DNA of 35,278 nt from Helicobacter burdigaliensis (GTDB lineage: Bacteria; Campylobacterota; Campylobacteria; Campylobacterales; Helicobacteraceae): positions 1-35,278 of the forward strand of contig NZ_QXJG01000016.1 of assembly GCF_003670295.1 (NCBI RefSeq), written 5' to 3'. A program made the position numbers and the translations under genes. Below, one piece after another: positions 34,266 to 35,278 of the stretch. How positions within the stretch are numbered: the first letter of the stretch is position 1; each line of letters starts with the position of its first letter. The notes beneath the pieces were generated by a model that worked only from the letters and a program-made list of their open reading frames with translations, was not told the DNA's origin and searched no databases.

Positions 34266-35278
34266 ATGAATAGTATAAAAATTAAGGCTTCATTGATAGC
34301 CAATTTTATAGCCATTGTGTGTTTGTTGGTTTTAGGGGTAGTTACTTTTATTTTTGTAAAAGATAGTCTTTTTGAAACTACTAAAGATGCAGAAACTAAT
34401 TATGTGAAAATCGCACAAAATGCCATTGTGGATTTTGAAACAGAAAATACTAGAAGTTTGCTAAAATTAAGAGATTATATTGCACAACTACCTTATGAGC
34501 AAATCAACACCTTAGAGGGTATGCAACAAAATCTAGGTGCTTTTTTAAAAGCTTATAGGGATTCTAGTAACTATTTAGGTGTATATATCGCACATCCTAG
34601 TGGAGAAATTGTTGTAAATGATATGGAAGCCGATAAGGCAGGTGTAAATTCTGTAATTTTTGGTGCTAAAGATGATTATGATGCAAGAACTAGAGAATGG
34701 TTTATAGAAGCCAAGAAAAAAGAGGGGATTTATATTAGCGATTCTTATATAGATGTAACTTCTAAGCAACCCACATTTACATATTCTATTGCTATCCATA
34801 AAGATGGAAAATTTGTGGGTGTTTTAGCAATTGATGTGCTTGTTAGCTCTTTGCAAGAACGCTTTAAGCAATCTCCCGGCCGTGTCTTTGCCTTTGATAC
34901 AAACACACAAGTTTTTGCTTCAAATGATCCTACTCTTATAGCTAGTAAAGAAGGAGAAATTAATCCTGCAATTAAAACTGTTGCAGAACTCTTTAAAAAT
35001 CATAAAGATTATGAACCTTTTTATTATACAAGAGATGATGGAGAAGATAGATTTGTAATTTGTTCTAAGGCTTCTGCTTATAGTGTATGTATTGCAGAAT
35101 CAATTGATGCTATTGAAGCTCCTGTTGTAAAGATAGCTTGGATTCAAGCTACTATTGTAATCTTTACAAGTATTGCAAGCATTATTCTTTTATATTTTGT
35201 AATCTCCTACCTCTTAAAACCCCTCTCCTCCATTCAAAATGGCCTAAGTGGTTTCTTCTCTTATTTAAACCATGAATC
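34266..35278 (+). CDS. transmembrane methyl-accepting receptor with dCache sensor (partial)
   Basis: The first 337 codons of a chemoreceptor; the frame runs off the window edge. The ATG follows GGGAG (34256-34260). Membrane segment 1 is at about 11-31, then a periplasmic dCache_1 domain. Its distal block has ARTREWFIEA, ISDSYIDVTS and VGVLAIDV, which resembles the Arg-Trp-Tyr...Tyr-x-Asp...Asp pattern of amino-acid-binding dCache sensors. Membrane segment 2 (about 298-317) and the start of the HAMP-like region (KPLSSIQNGLSGFF) come just before the cut. The signalling domain is outside the window. Confidence 0.88.
   Translation, partial: MNSIKIKASLIANFIAIVCLLVLGVVTFIFVKDSLFETTKDAETNYVKIAQNAIVDFETENTRSLLKLRDYIAQLPYEQINTLEGMQQNLGAFLKAYRDSSNYLGVYIAHPSGEIVVNDMEADKAGVNSVIFGAKDDYDARTREWFIEAKKKEGIYISDSYIDVTSKQPTFTYSIAIHKDGKFVGVLAIDVLVSSLQERFKQSPGRVFAFDTNTQVFASNDPTLIASKEGEINPAIKTVAELFKNHKDYEPFYYTRDDGEDRFVICSKASAYSVCIAESIDAIEAPVVKIAWIQATIVIFTSIASIILLYFVISYLLKPLSSIQNGLSGFFSYLNHE

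Overview
The window is AT-rich, gene-dense DNA that looks like a member of the Helicobacter/Campylobacter group (Campylobacterota), most likely a Helicobacter species. The clues are the low G+C, short intergenic gaps, many 4-bp ATGA stop/start overlaps, the pyrB / small-gene / tlyA / ribF neighbourhood that I recall from Helicobacter, a glutamine synthetase with Phe in place of the adenylylation Tyr, a separate LolD-like ATPase and MacB permease, and two chemoreceptor genes at the right end. No rRNA, tRNA or CRISPR was seen. Assignments come from reading motifs, not from database searches.

Layout. 1-9.6 kb is housekeeping: a leftward pyrB-LysE exporter pair, then a rightward, mostly overlapping run of ugd, a small lipoprotein gene, tlyA, ribF, cmoA, dapE, and alaS with its own promoter. 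9.6-17.5 kb is a defence island: hsdR, a two-gene Pycsar-type cyclic-pyrimidine system (membrane effector plus class III cyclase), hsdS, a Fic gene split by a frameshift, and hsdM, all rightward. The Pycsar pair sits between hsdR and hsdS, so two defence layers may share transcription. hsdS carries an in-frame G-rich palindromic insertion. The Fic gene is preceded by two palindromes flanking and overlapping a TATAAT box, and its frameshift separates the inhibitory helix from the catalytic core. 17.5-18.7 kb is a scar zone: a short decayed stretch, a leftward alpha/beta hydrolase gene, and a broken short-chain dehydrogenase with a 9-G tract.

18.7-23.3 kb is nitrogen, amino-acid and basic metabolism: a leftward polar amino-acid ABC importer (binding lipoprotein, permease, ATPase), a rightward 2[4Fe-4S] ferredoxin, and leftward glnA-crcB, which converges on the ferredoxin gene at a shared hairpin.

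23.3-27.9 kb is the most unusual block: eight tightly packed rightward genes behind Fur-box-like palindromes. They encode an HMA-like protein, a ferritin-like protein with a glycine-zipper tail, several small membrane/lysine-rich proteins, a P1B-type metal ATPase in which the usual CPC is replaced by SCA, and two more tiny membrane proteins. The composition (P1B-6-like ATPase, HMA protein, small glycine-zipper membrane proteins, iron-type operator) resembles the fez clusters that build ferrosome iron-storage organelles. This is my leading candidate for a poorly described system here.

28.2-32.8 kb encodes a tripartite MacAB-TolC-like efflux pump as four ATGA-coupled genes. 32.9 kb to the end holds a soluble double-PAS chemoreceptor of the BdlA type and the first 337 codons of a transmembrane dCache chemoreceptor cut by the window edge.
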